Shown here one piece after another: positions 24,984 to 34,540 of a stretch of DNA of 64,000 nucleotides (positions within the stretch are counted from its first letter, which is position 1; each line of letters opens with the position of its first letter). The stretch lies in the NCBI RefSeq assembly GCF_963583255.1, contig NC_084810.1, positions 7,843,751 through 7,907,750 on the forward strand, written 5' to 3'. This DNA is from Pyrus communis. Its lineage: Eukaryota > Streptophyta > Magnoliopsida > Rosales > Rosaceae. Under the pieces are notes generated by a model, which saw nothing but the letters and a program-made list of their open reading frames with translations, was not told where the DNA came from and searched no databases. The translations under genes were made by a program, and so were the position numbers.

Positions 24984-25282
24984 GAGTTAAGAGTTATCAA
25001 ACAAAGATGAAAATTTGTTTGAAACTTGTTGCAGACTATATGTATGTCATATGAGTAGCCAAGATATAATCAAATTAATTGAACAAACAAAAAAACATTA
25101 AGGAGAGGTGCACAGGGCTGGGTCAGAGCGTTGGAGCCTTCCAGGATTAAGAGCTATCAAACAAAAATGAAAATTTGTTTGAAACTTGTTGCAGACTGTA
25201 TGGCATATGAGTAGCCAAGATATAATCAAATTAATTGAACAAACAAAAAAACAATAAGGAGAGCTGCATAGGGCTGGGTCAA
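24984..25282. repeat. Local tandem duplication of about 140 bases
   Basis: The segment 24984-25125 recurs at 25145-25282 (TATCAAACAAANATGAAAATT, TTGTTGCAGACT, GAGTAGCCAAGATATAATC, CAGGGCTGGGTCA-like) with only a few differences and a small deletion. No coding frame is supported. Confidence 0.9.
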
Positions 25283-25473
25283 CGCAAAATACAAAATAGG
25301 CATTGTAATAAAAACATGAATAGACAAATTAACAAAGCCGAAATATGAACCAAGAACGTAGAGAGCATCATGAAATCCAACTGTTTGAGTATACAAAAGC
25401 TCTATCCACACAAGGAGTCTAGCTCAGATCAAATTAATCGAAATTCAATAAAAAGAAATTGAATCAAGAGCAT

Positions 25474-25585
25474 GCTGATAACGTGTCGGACAAAAAATAT
25501 AGACTAAGAGAATAAGAGAGAATATAGAGAAACAAATAAGTGATTGGGATGACAAAATCCAAGTAACTTCCCTTCATTAGACCAT
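25474..25585 (-). mobile_element. LTR end plus primer-site-like sequence (minus strand)
   Basis: On the minus strand an LTR-like segment matching 20431-20530 ends near 25490 and is followed by CGTTATCAGCATGCTC. The right part of this LTR is lost or diverged before 25632, where another LTR begins. Likely the 5' end of the element whose 3' LTR is at 20431. Confidence 0.5.
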
Positions 25586-25631
25586 CTCAAACCCATGGGA
25601 TAAAACTTAAAATATAAGCTTTAAACCCATC

Positions 25632-26899
25632 TGTAATACCCTAGAAAATTTAAAATATATGAAAATGTAGAAAATTTATCGATAAGTGGAAAATGCCTCT
25701 CATTGATTAAACGTAATTTTACGAGGACGTATTTTATCCTCGTATATTTTATCATATTTCTTAACATATATGGATGGAGTTCGATCCTATGAGCGTGCAG
25801 GCGAAAACCGTTCATGAAACGAAGTTATAACGAAGAAATTAGAGATGTTTTCGTTATTGGAAAAAAATAATAATAAATAAAAGAAATGGGGTTGGAAGCT
25901 GCCAGGTGGCAGCAAGAGAGAAAGGAAATGAGGCATGCAAGAGAGAAAAGGAGGAGGCGAGAGGACCAATGGGCAAAGGAAGAAGGGAGAGAAAGGAGGG
26001 AGGTGAGGGAGCACCGGATCCTTTTGGATCCATGCAACTGACTCGACCTGGTTTCTTGATCTTGCCTTATCTTCTTCGTCCACCCTCCGTTCGAGGTGGT
26101 TTAGGTGTCTATGGAAAGCTCTCGTTGAGTCCAACGTCTATGTGGTGTTAGATTTCTAGATTTATAACCCAAATTCACATTTCGAAGCCACAAAACCCAC
26201 AGGTGTCCTAGTGGTTTTATCCTTTTTTCGATGAATCCGACGACGATTGCCATCGATGACCACCACCAAAAGACTCCCGTCAACCCTAGGGACAAGGCCC
26301 AAGCCTTGGATGAGGCGTTGAAGTTCGTTTTGGTGGCGAATTGACAACTACCCAAATTGAGGGTTCTGGTGGTTCGAGGGATTTTCCGGCCACTTCTCGG
26401 CCGAATTGGAATTCGACCCAGGTATGAAAGTTATTCCTCTCATTGAACTCTACAACCTTGTAAAATTTGGTAATTTTTAGAGTTCGTCGGAATTTGGAGT
26501 TTCCATTCACCAGAAACCACCACTCGCAGTGGCTCATGGACAGTGAGCCGACGCTGTCTTTCTAAGCTAATTTCGATATTCTGAATCTATATTTGATATG
26601 CAATTGGTGTGAATTGCTTGTTTGAACTTAGTTAGTAATTGTTAGTCACTTGAATGATTTTGGAAATGAGTTAGAAATTGAATTTGTGAACTACGAATGG
26701 CTTGATCCTTTTGTAGGGCACGTAGGCAGTCTAACGAGATGGTTAGATGCAGCCATAAAACAACCCAAATTTAATGTTGTACTTGATTTCTTTAAGGAAA
26801 GAGATTTATTATGGTTAACAGCATAGAGATTAACCATGATTTTAATTTTGACCTATCACCGGATATTAGCTTCCAAATAAGAATTCTTTGGTCGTTACA
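25632..26899 (+). mobile_element. Retrotransposon 5' LTR, 1268 bp
   Basis: Begins TGTAATACCC and ends GTCGTTACA, followed three bases later by a Met-tRNA primer site. Its ends and internal words (GTAATACC, GATAAGTGGAAAATGCC, ACGAGGACGTATTTTATCCTCG, GAAAACCGTTC, AACGAGATGGTTAGATGCA) match the minus-strand LTR at 56893-58560, so the two are the same or sister families, probably Ty3/gypsy. No second LTR was found downstream, so the interior and 3' LTR have been lost or replaced. Open frames inside it (for example 25787-26134) are not genes. Confidence 0.85.
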
Positions 26900-26902
26900 A
26901 AG

Positions 26903-26914
26903 TGGTATCAGAGC
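26903..26914 (+). other. Primer-binding site, initiator Met-tRNA type
   Basis: TGGTATCAGAGC, complementary to the 3' end of plant initiator methionine tRNA, three bases after the LTR end at 26899. It fixes the LTR border and the element's orientation. Confidence 0.93.
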
Positions 26915-27084
26915 AAATGATCCTGCTCCATATTATGCAACCTTCTTGAGTTCTCGTTGGTGTGAATTATGATATGCATTGTGTTGCATTAATTCATAAT
27001 TTTTGTGAACGAAGTGACATTAATGTGATATGCATTGTGGTTGCAATATTTCATAATTTTTGTGATTAAAGTGACATTCATGTG

Positions 27085-27121
<37 letters not shown>

Positions 27122-27730
27122 TATATATGAGATACATATATGATACGCATTGTGATTTGGTGCAATTTCCAAGGAGATTATGAAATTTTGTTAGTGGAAA
27201 TTATGTTTTACATTGGGGTTGCAATATTTCATAATTTCTATGAATATGTGAGTTACATAATTTCTATTGAGGGGTTCAACACGTTCCCTTTTTTCATTTT
27301 TTATTTTTTTTTCATTTTTTCAATAAAACAAATTTTAAGTTTTTTTTTTTTTTTTTTAACAATATTGTCAGTGCATTTAATTTTGTATTTTCTTATTTTT
27401 ATTTCTATAAGATTTTAATCCCTTTCTCTCCGAAAATGGAGGAGTGGAGTTGGTCAAGTCCCCTTTTTATCTCGGTTTTTTTTCTTCTAATAAAATGAAT
27501 TATAAATTTTTGTTTTTTGACAGAATTACCTTTGGGGTTTTTATATGTATTTTTTTGTCAATTTTGATTTTTTTTTTAGGGTCTTTTATGTCCAAATAAT
27601 TTTGGTGAAACATTGAGATACCAAAGTTGTCTTTTGGCATTCTAATATTAAAGATTAAAGATGAATTATAAATTTTTGTTTTCTGACATAATTACCCTTG
27701 GGGTTTTTATATGTATTTTTTTGTTAGTTT

Positions 27731-27762
<32 letters not shown>

Positions 27763-28029
27763 GAGGTGCTTTTGTTCAAATATTTCTGGTGAAGCCTTGA
27801 GACACCAAATAGTCTTTTGGCATTCTAATATTAAAGATTATTTATAATAGAAATAGAATTATACATGTATTGATTGGGAATACAACTCTCATCAGAGAGG
27901 AGAAGGCTAATTCACGAACCATTTTACTATGAATTCATCAAGTAAGTTTTAGTGATTGTTTCTATAGAATCAATTCTACATGTGATTGTGATTTTAATTG
28001 TAGTCACTTGTTTTTAGTTGGTTTAGGTC
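26915..28029. repeat. Gene-free stretch with TA microsatellite and 175 bp tandem repeat
   Basis: Short repeats of GTGATATGCATTGTG and CATAATTTTTGTGA near 26970-27150, an (AT)n run at about 27087-27128, T-rich runs, then a two-unit tandem duplication (about 27493-27660 and 27661-27838) sharing AATTATAAATTTTTGTTTT, GGGGTTTTTATATGTATTTT and TCTTTTGGCATTCTAATATT. A poly(T) run of about 30 sits inside the second unit. No gene is seen. Confidence 0.7.
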
Positions 28030-28535
28030 CTTGATTAAGAACTCTTTCAACAAGAAATTTGAAGAGATGGGATGCAAGTTCCATAAGCTGCTTGAGGGTA
28101 TATTGTTGCAACCACGCATTGATTTTCAAAGAAACAGCAGCATTGACAACCTGAAAACCAAGAACACGGCAAGCAAGCAGGGAGGAAACAATACAATACT
28201 ACTTACAATTATTCTTTGGACGACCTGCTGTGAGGTTAGTAATTAACAAATATTATACAATGACGTGAACTAGCCACTTAGGGGGAGGGGAATATAGAAT
28301 GTTAACGAAAGAAGCAAACAATTTCAGTAATAACCTTTTTTCAATAACTTGAACAAGATACCACACCCAACTGCAACAAGAGCAAACTTTTTTCATCTCT
28401 GAAATACCTTTCGCCCAATACTGAGAGAACAGATGATAACCACGGAAAAATACCAAAATTTTCAACCAGATAACGAGCCATCTTGTGTAATTTAGCTGCC
28501 TTCTTCACTATTGCGTAAAAATAAGTCAAAAGCAA
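28030..28535 (-). pseudogene. URB1-like gene fragment (nucleolar pre-ribosomal-associated protein 1)
   Basis: Two minus-strand pieces resemble the C-terminal part of plant URB1, a nucleolar protein of 60S ribosomal subunit assembly. Piece 1 (28535 to about 28362) reads IVKKAAKLHKMARYLVE, then FPWLSSVLSVL and LLLLQLGV. Piece 2 (about 28162-28030) reads VVNAAVSLKINAWLQQ, LKQLMELASHLFKFLVERV. The gap has a plausible GTATCT donor after 28362 and a TTTTCAG acceptor before 28162, which suggests a retained intron and hence DNA-level capture or decay in place, not a retrocopy. Stops close the frame on both sides and no other URB1 exon is visible. The family call is from memory of the conserved LHKMARYLVE/WLSSVLSV block and needs a protein search. 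Confidence 0.6.
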
Positions 28536-29934
28536 CTGTCACACTACTTAAGAAGACTCAAGCTTTCAAAATTAGAGCAAAAGATATAGACGCATCTCCA
28601 TTTGAGCTAGTGTACGTGTGTTGTTATAGTTGTTACACACGTGCAATCCTAAGTAAACTTTTCTATTTTTTATTTTTACAAACGATAATGTTAATTAGTT
28701 AAATTTGTTGGTTGTCAAGTAAACTTTCTTTGGACTTTTTAGGCTTGGCCCAAATGTCAGTAGTTATTTAAAATTAAGTAATGGTTAGGACATGGGGACA
28801 TTAGTGGTTGATTATTATTTCATTATTAAAGTCTAAAGCCCAAATTAGCCGGATTCTGTTTCAGGCAGTGCAAATTACCTATCCATCTTTTCATTTTTGA
28901 TACATCGATACCTTTCACTATAAGTAAAAGTTATTACCACTAGATCTAGTACCAACTCAGCGGCAATTGCCCACCCTTCTTAAAGTAATAAAAATCAGCA
29001 ACATAGTGCACGCTATCAGAGCAGTTCCGGGACTGCCAGGCCCCCTGGGCTATAGGCAATTCAATCCACAGTAATTGACCTAGTACGTCTTCACCCTTAA
29101 AATGAATAGTCCAAGCGCATATTAAAATATTAGTATTTTTTTATTTAATAAAATAATAAAAAAAATAATTTTATTTTGAATTTCGAATAATACTAAAAGA
29201 TTGGTTGAAAGTATTTGAAAATATTGAAATCTAGCGTATGGTGAAAGAACATGGTTAGGTATTTATAGAAAAAAAAAATTATAATTTTTTATATTTTTAA
29301 TTAATTTTTTATAATTTTAAAAATTTTAATTTTTATAATTTTAATTAATATTTAGAATTTTTTTATTAGTGGCTAACGTCACCATGATGTCAGCCTTGCG
29401 TCACTGCCCCTGTGGGCTGGGCCCATGGATTTTCACCTGGTGGAGGGCCCGAGCTCGCCCGGAGCCCAACTGATTGGACTAAATTGGAGCCGATTGCTGG
29501 GGGGATTGGGGCATGGAACAACCTATTCCCAAGGGGATTGGACAGCGCAAGTTCAGCCTTTTAGTCCACAAAATGACCTGCGAACGCTTTTTTGAAGCCA
29601 GTCATTGGTTGCTTTGTCACCATGTACTATTCTTTAAGAATATTATTATTATTTTAAATACAACCGATAGCAGAGGAAGGAAGAATCCAAGTTGAGAACT
29701 CAAGTACATAATCACTTGAGTTGCAAGCCCTTATATTTTTTTTAATTAAAACAACAATGTCACTTCCACCACAACATTGCTGTCACGAAAAAAGAATCGT
29801 TGTGAATGTTTATTGAAAAAGAAAAAATTTACAATAAGTTAGAAAGGGACATGAAGCCTTATCCTAACAAGATGTAGAAAACTATTAGAAACATAAATCC
29901 ATTAATACAACTCCTAAGTGAAACAAAAATTTGG
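28536..29934. other. Gene-free stretch with a possible MITE
   Basis: No supported gene. The interval 29010-29515 has GC-rich ends (GGGACTGCCAGGCCCCCTGGGC on the left; GGGCCCGAGCTCGCCC and GGGGGGATTGGGGC on the right) around a very AT-rich core, a profile common in MITEs. I could not align the ends as clean inverted repeats or find a target duplication. Confidence 0.35.
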
Positions 29935-30490
29935 ATGCCCCAAAAGATTATGAGCAAAAGCCCCAGCTGCCCAATCCGTCAGGTGTAGGATTTTATCACA
30001 AAAAATCTTAATATTAGTTAGAGTGAAGTGCTCCTATTTAAACTCATTAGTTTTCTTTCCCCCGTGGGGATAGCTAACACGCCCCCTCACATGGAACCCC
30101 ATTTGGTGGTTCACACATGAAGTTCCACACATCGATAATTAAAATTCAGATGTCGACTCGAACAGAGTCCAAACTTATTTTCAATCCTTCCGGGAGGAGC
30201 TTTTTAAGAACCTAAAGGCCCGCTCTATGTTAAGAGTCCAGACTTGTTTCCAAGCTCACACTTCTTGGTGACAAGCCTTCGGCTTGCACGTGCCCGTACC
30301 CAAGGCTCTGATACCATGTTGGAATTTTTAGATCGACGGGCCCGGGGGGGCCCACTCTAACAACATCGATACTGTCTCCAACTTGGTAATTACCATCTGC
30401 CCAATTGGTCAGTTATAGAGTTCTATCACAAAAGGTTTCGGTGCTAGTTAGAGTGGGGTAACCCTATTTGACTAACAAAAGACCTCGGTT
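29935..30490 (-). mobile_element. TRIM-like miniature LTR retroelement
   Basis: On the minus strand a partial 5' LTR (about 30490-30317) ends TTCCAACA and is followed by a primer site, then about 240 bases with no coding, a polypurine-like ACGGGGGAAAG (near 30056-30066) and a partial 3' LTR (about 30055-29935). The two LTR parts share CTGCCCAAT, TCTATCACAAAA-like and CTAGTTAGAGTGNNGT motifs. A complete retroelement layout in about 550 bp without genes fits a TRIM. Borders are approximate, since the outer part of the 3' LTR diverges. Confidence 0.6.
30305..30316 (-). other. Primer-binding site of the TRIM-like element
   Basis: GCTCTGATACCA on the plus strand is TGGTATCAGAGC on the minus strand, complementary to initiator Met-tRNA. 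It directly abuts the LTR end CCAACA. Confidence 0.88.
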
Positions 30491-31195
30491 CTCTCACAAA
30501 ATGCCTCGGTTCTATCACAAAATGCCTCAATATAATTTAATTGGCTATATTAACCAACACATATCTTATTTGAAATCGTAATTGACAACTAAGAAAAGTA
30601 AAAGATCTTAAATTTAATTCTCAACAATTTTCTATTTTATAAAAATAATTAAAGAGTTAAAAATTGGGCCGAGCTGGGTGGCTTGCGTATTGTCCTGAAT
30701 TTTTAAGACCCATGAGCTAAGCAAGGGCCTTACATTTTTTGCATTATAGCCAGCTCGACCCGGCCTAGTTTTTCTTAGACTTCAAAACTATAAAGCTGGT
30801 GAGCCTAATGCCTAGCCGTAATTCCATTAAAAACAATGAAGCTTTAATTAAAAAGGTTTGGATCAAGATTATTTTAATTAAGGATTAATCTTCGTTTACT
30901 ATCTTGAAGTTTTGTGATTTTCAACATTTGATACATGAAATTTTTTTCATCCCAGAGTCATACCTCAAGTTTTAATTTTGAATCAGTTTCATACATCCGT
31001 TAAGTTTTCCATTAGAACTTTTGTTAACGGATGATGTGGCGCTTACGTGGACAATAAATAAGCACCATATGTCAATACGAGCCCATTTTAATATTAAAAT
31101 TTTTTAAAAATATAAAAACAAAACAAAAAATAAAAAAATAAAAAAATAAAATACCCCACCCGTCTTCTCCCCAAACCCTCTGCAACCCGCACCCA

Positions 31196-31506
31196 ACCCC
31201 CTCCCTTCCGTCTTCTACGATGTCGTTTCGATCGCCGGCGACCCCCGCAACAAGAAGCAGAAGACTAAAACCCCTGTCGTGAAGTCCTTCCCACCTTCCT
31301 TCACCACCCTCTCTCTGTGGGCAACCTGCAATATGAAGTGCAAGAACCAATTCAGATCCAAGCTCACTCCTGCGACATGCATCTACGCCTCACCAGCTTC
31401 GATCTTCGATTCCTCTGCAACCCCGATTCTTCTTGTCCCTTCGCCAATGGAAATTAGGAATTTTTTTTTCTGGAGCAGCAGAGAGAGAGGAATGGGTAGA
31501 AATTAG
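31196..31506 (+). other. Unidentified open stretch inside the Pack-MULE
   Basis: One plus-strand frame stays open for about 100 codons (VFYDVVSIAGDPRNKK, FPPSFTTLSLWATCNMKCKN, then a stop at 31504). It lies in the GC-richer interior of the Pack-MULE, so it may be a second captured exon, but I recognise no family and it has no clear ATG. Confidence 0.3.
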
Positions 31507-31648
31507 GGTTTTACAAATTATAATTTGAGTGTGTTAGGGGAGATGGCAGATTGCATGTTGCATGTTGCAAAGAGTGATTTTAGAGAGAAAAAGGGGAATG
31601 GGGAAGAAATTGTGGTAGAAGGAGAAATATCCACATGGGTTAGGCTTG

Positions 31649-32103
31649 TAGGGATTTTAGAGAGAGAGAGGGGGATGGGGAAGAAATTACAGACGGAAGA
31701 AGGAAGCTGGGGGAAGGTTGGGGGAGACTGGTGGTGAAGGAAGGCTGCAGAGGGAAGAAGGAAGAAAGGGGGTTGGGGGAGAAGGAGAGAGAGGGAGAGA
31801 GAGAGAGAGAGAGGAAACTTCAGAGCTCACATAGACTAGAGAGAGAAAGAGAGGACGTAGTAAGAGAGTGAGATCGGCCATGGCTTCACCCAAAGAGAGA
31901 GAGAACTACATCTACACCGCGAAGCTCGCCAAGCAAGCCAAGCGTTACGATGGTAGCATCTTATCCCCTCACTCTCTCACTTCTTTTATTTTTTTGAACA
32001 ATTTTTTTTGGTTTCAAATTTCATAAAATCAAAGCCTTATACTTTGTTTGGCTACTCAAAAAATCAAAGAAACAAGAAAGAAAAGAACTTTCAATTATCT
32101 TTC

Positions 32104-32138
<35 letters not shown>

Positions 32139-32475
32139 AGAATCTGAACTGGAACACTGTTAGGAAGAACTTCTCGATGAATCGATTTTGTTTTAGTATA
32201 AAGAATGAGATCTGAGTGTTGATTTCTTAGTATCCATGGAATTAGGGTTTTGACTTGCATTTACTGTACCTTCTGCACCTTTGATTTGCAGAAATGGTGG
32301 AGGCGAAGATGAAAGTAGCGATTTTAGAGAGAGAGACAGAGGGATGGGGAAGAAATTACAGAGAGATGAAGGAAGGTGGGGGAAGGTTGAGGGAGACTGG
32401 TGGGGAAGTAAGGCTTAGGGAGAGGGTACGGGTTGTAGAAGGAAGAAGGAAGGGAGGGGGTTGGGGGAGAAGACA
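31649..32475. repeat. Purine-rich direct repeats flanking the 14-3-3 fragment
   Basis: The segments 31649-31790 and 32319-32475 share the same order of words: GATTTTAGAGAGAGAGA, GGGATGGGGAAGAAATTACAG, GGGGGAAGGTTG, GGGAGACTGGTGG, GGAAGAAGGAAG and GGGGGTTGGGGGAGAAG. They lie on either side of the captured 14-3-3 DNA inside the element. Microsatellite-like GAGA runs extend the left copy to about 31812. A poly(T) run of about 29 lies within the 14-3-3 intron (32108-32136). Confidence 0.85.
31880..32330 (+). pseudogene. Captured 14-3-3 gene fragment (exon 1, intron, start of exon 2)
   Basis: Exon 1 runs from ATG 31880 to 31952 and encodes a start typical of plant 14-3-3 proteins (MASPKERENYIYTAKLAKQA). 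It ends in a GT donor (31953). The intron (31953-32291) ends TTGATTTGCAG. Exon 2 resumes in frame with EMVEAKMKVA (32292-32322) and then breaks into the purine-rich repeat. 14-3-3 proteins bind phosphoserine motifs in client proteins as dimers. This piece covers only part of the N-terminal dimerisation helices and lacks the phosphopeptide-binding groove. Intron retention shows capture of genomic DNA. Substitutions such as K for E in the AEQAERYDE region suggest decay. Confidence 0.85.
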
Positions 32476-33070
32476 GTTGGGTTATTTTTTATTTTTATTT
32501 TTTTAATTTTTTAATATTAAAATGGGCTATATTGACACGTGGCGTTCATTTATTGTCCACTTAAGCGCCACGTCATCAGTTAACAAAAGTTCTAACGGAA
32601 AACTTAACGGATGTATGAAACTATGCCAAAATTAAGACTTGGGGTATGACTCTGGGATGAAAAAAAAACTTCATGTACCAAATGTTGAAAACCATGAAAC
32701 TTCAAGATAGTAAACAGAGATTAACCCTTTAATTAAAAACCATCATATAGTTTTCTTTAATAAAAAACACCTCAAAGTTAACCATAAGGATAGGAACCCT
32801 AAATTCTACACAGGCTAGATTACATAGGCCGACACGAATAAAAATAAGTTTCCAAAATTATCTCATCCGAAAGAAAACCCAACCCTTGGTGAATTAAATG
32901 GAGGATTGTTTGGTGTGAGAAATGTTTCTAGGGGACGGGCATTCTTGCTGAGTTGGAGTTCCCTCCAATTAAATGATGCCATCCCACTAAAGCCACATAG
33001 ATTAATTTGTTTAATAAAAATCAATTAAATAAAATTAAAACAGAAAAATAATAGCAAAAAACTTAATGAA

Positions 33071-33406
33071 GGCTTAAAGACCCCCCGGCGGCCAATCCCA
33101 ATCCCCAATGGCGACTCCTTTCCGATCTACAACGACGACGAGGATCTCAACTTCCTCGAGGACCGCACTGACCCCAGCGTCACCGCGCCGTACCAAACAG
33201 ATCCGAACCACTATGATGAGGATTTGGGAATTTCTCCGATGTCGACAAAGACGGGTACAAAAGAAGATGGCAGCCCCAAGACTCCCGGCTGGGTTGATGT
33301 TAGTTCAGATGATGGGTATGGTGGCCAAGTGCACCAAGAACACGGTGAACCCAATAGGCAACGGAGCCAAAATCGAGCAAAACCCATAAAATTCACCACC
33401 AATTAA
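33071..33406 (+). pseudogene. Gene-like acidic exon of unknown family
   Basis: One plus-strand frame is open from about 33050 to the TAA at 33404-33406 and stands out by GC content and codon texture from its AT-rich surroundings. Its product is acidic then polar, with IPNGDSFPIYNDDEDLNFLE, TDPNHYDEDLGISPMSTKTG and SPKTPGWVDVSSDDGYGG. No ATG in this frame precedes the acidic part (the ATG at 33109 is in another frame), so it looks like an internal exon or a captured piece. I cannot name the family. It lies 340 bases beyond the Pack-MULE and has no TIRs of its own that I can see. Confidence 0.5.
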
Positions 33407-34259
33407 CCAAAAAACCAAATCAAACCCCAACAAAAACAATTAAATTCACAAATTTTATCTCAGCTAAGAAAATCATGAAAGTGCGTACTGCAACATGGTA
33501 ATCTCTAATGCTCCTCTTTTCCGGCATAATAAAAGAAGAGAGAGAAAAAAAAAAAAAAAAACATGAAGAGATGATGGGAAATGGAGGAATGGAGGAATTG
33601 GTGGGGGTGGCGCACACGGTTCAATGCGAGATAGCTCTTTAATTAAATAATTTAAATTATATTCTGAAACTATTATGTGTCAGATATCAATAGGTGGTAC
33701 TCCACATCAGCAAAAGTACCAGTCACCTAGAAAAATTTCTCGTTTGGTGCAGATTTTCTATAAATTGCAAGATTCTAAAAAACGCTAGGCAGGCTAGCGC
33801 CTAGACGGATTTAGGTAAATTTCTTGTATATCTTGTAAATAAGTGCATATTGATACTTACAAAAAATTATACTTGTATGAAATCCATGGATAAGATAATA
33901 AAAAAATGATAAAATGCAAAAAGAGTATTCAACAAGTCCAAAATTTAAAAACACATTAAGCATATATGACATATAACCATAGTGAAGAGTATTGTAAGAT
34001 GACACATGTACAACAAGTTCACAATTTAAAACAATATAAAATGGAAAATAAGAGGAAAATAAGGAAATTTAATAATGTAAGATACTTATCTTTAGCATTC
34101 CGGAATTTAAGTTGATACACAACACACCTATTCTATAAAATTGACAAAATTTCAAGGTATAATTAGAACTTAGACTTTAAACAAATTCCACCCCCCCCCC
34201 CAAAAAAAAATAAAAATAAATAAATAAATAAACCACCCAGCCGCCTAGCCCGCCTAGAG
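33405..34259. other. Gene-free stretch; left part of an element with GCCTAGG-type ends
   Basis: No gene. From 33776 (AAAAAACGCTAGGC) a repeat-like sequence begins. Its right end (about 34593-34616, AAGGCGCCTAGGCCGTTTTTT) is a rough inverse of the start. If this is one element, the Cassandra LTR at 34260-34540 inserted into it. A C-run followed by an A-run lies at 34191-34210. Confidence 0.4.
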
Positions 34260-34540
34260 TGTAAGATCCCACATCATCCATGAGAGTGATCTTTATATGT
34301 ATATTCTCATCCCTACCTAGCACGAGGCCTTTTGGGAGCTCATTGGTTTCGGGTTCCATCGGAACTCCAAAGTTAAGCGAGTAGTGCGCGAGAGCAATCG
34401 CAGGATGGGTGACCCAATAGGAAGTTCTTGTGTGAGTTCCCAGAAACAAAACCGTGAGGGTTTGGTAGGGGCCCAAAGCGGACAATATCATGGTGGAGTC
34501 GAGCCCGAGATGTGGTGGGGGCCCGAGCCGGGATGTGACA
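34260..34540 (+). mobile_element. Cassandra-type solo LTR, plus strand
   Basis: A 281 bp segment, TGTAAGATCC to GATGTGACA, clearly the same family as 23621-23906 in the opposite orientation. The 5S-like block (about 34345-34431) has AGTTAAGCGAGTAG and GGATGGGTGACCC. The flanking five bases (TAGAG and TCAGG) do not match, so the insertion is old, damaged, or the product of recombination between elements. A 203-residue frame on the opposite strand is an artefact of this LTR. Confidence 0.9.
34345..34431 (+). other. 5S rRNA-derived block inside Cassandra LTR
   Basis: Keeps CATCGGAACTCCAAAGTTAAG, the A-box-like region, and GGATGGGTGACC, the C-box-like region, in 5S order and spacing. Not a functional rRNA gene. 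Confidence 0.8.

Larger units (their letters stand above)
30882..32727. mobile_element. Mutator-like element with captured gene DNA (Pack-MULE)
   Basis: A 1846 bp element with terminal inverted repeats of about 225 bp (30882-31110 and 32497-32727, roughly 85-90 percent similar by eye) and a perfect 9 bp target duplication TTTAATTAA at 30873-30881 and 32728-32736. Long TIRs and a 9 bp duplication are the signature of Mutator-like elements. There is no transposase. The interior carries part of a 14-3-3 gene, an unidentified open stretch at about 31196-31506, and two copies of a purine-rich repeat (31649-31790 and 32319-32475). Gene DNA between MULE TIRs defines a Pack-MULE. Confidence 0.9.

Noticed and set aside
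25787..26537. Overlapping frames of 60-115 residues on both strands as genes
   Set aside because: They lie wholly inside the LTR defined by TGTAATACC, GTTACA and the primer site, and use GC-rich LTR sequence in several frames at once.
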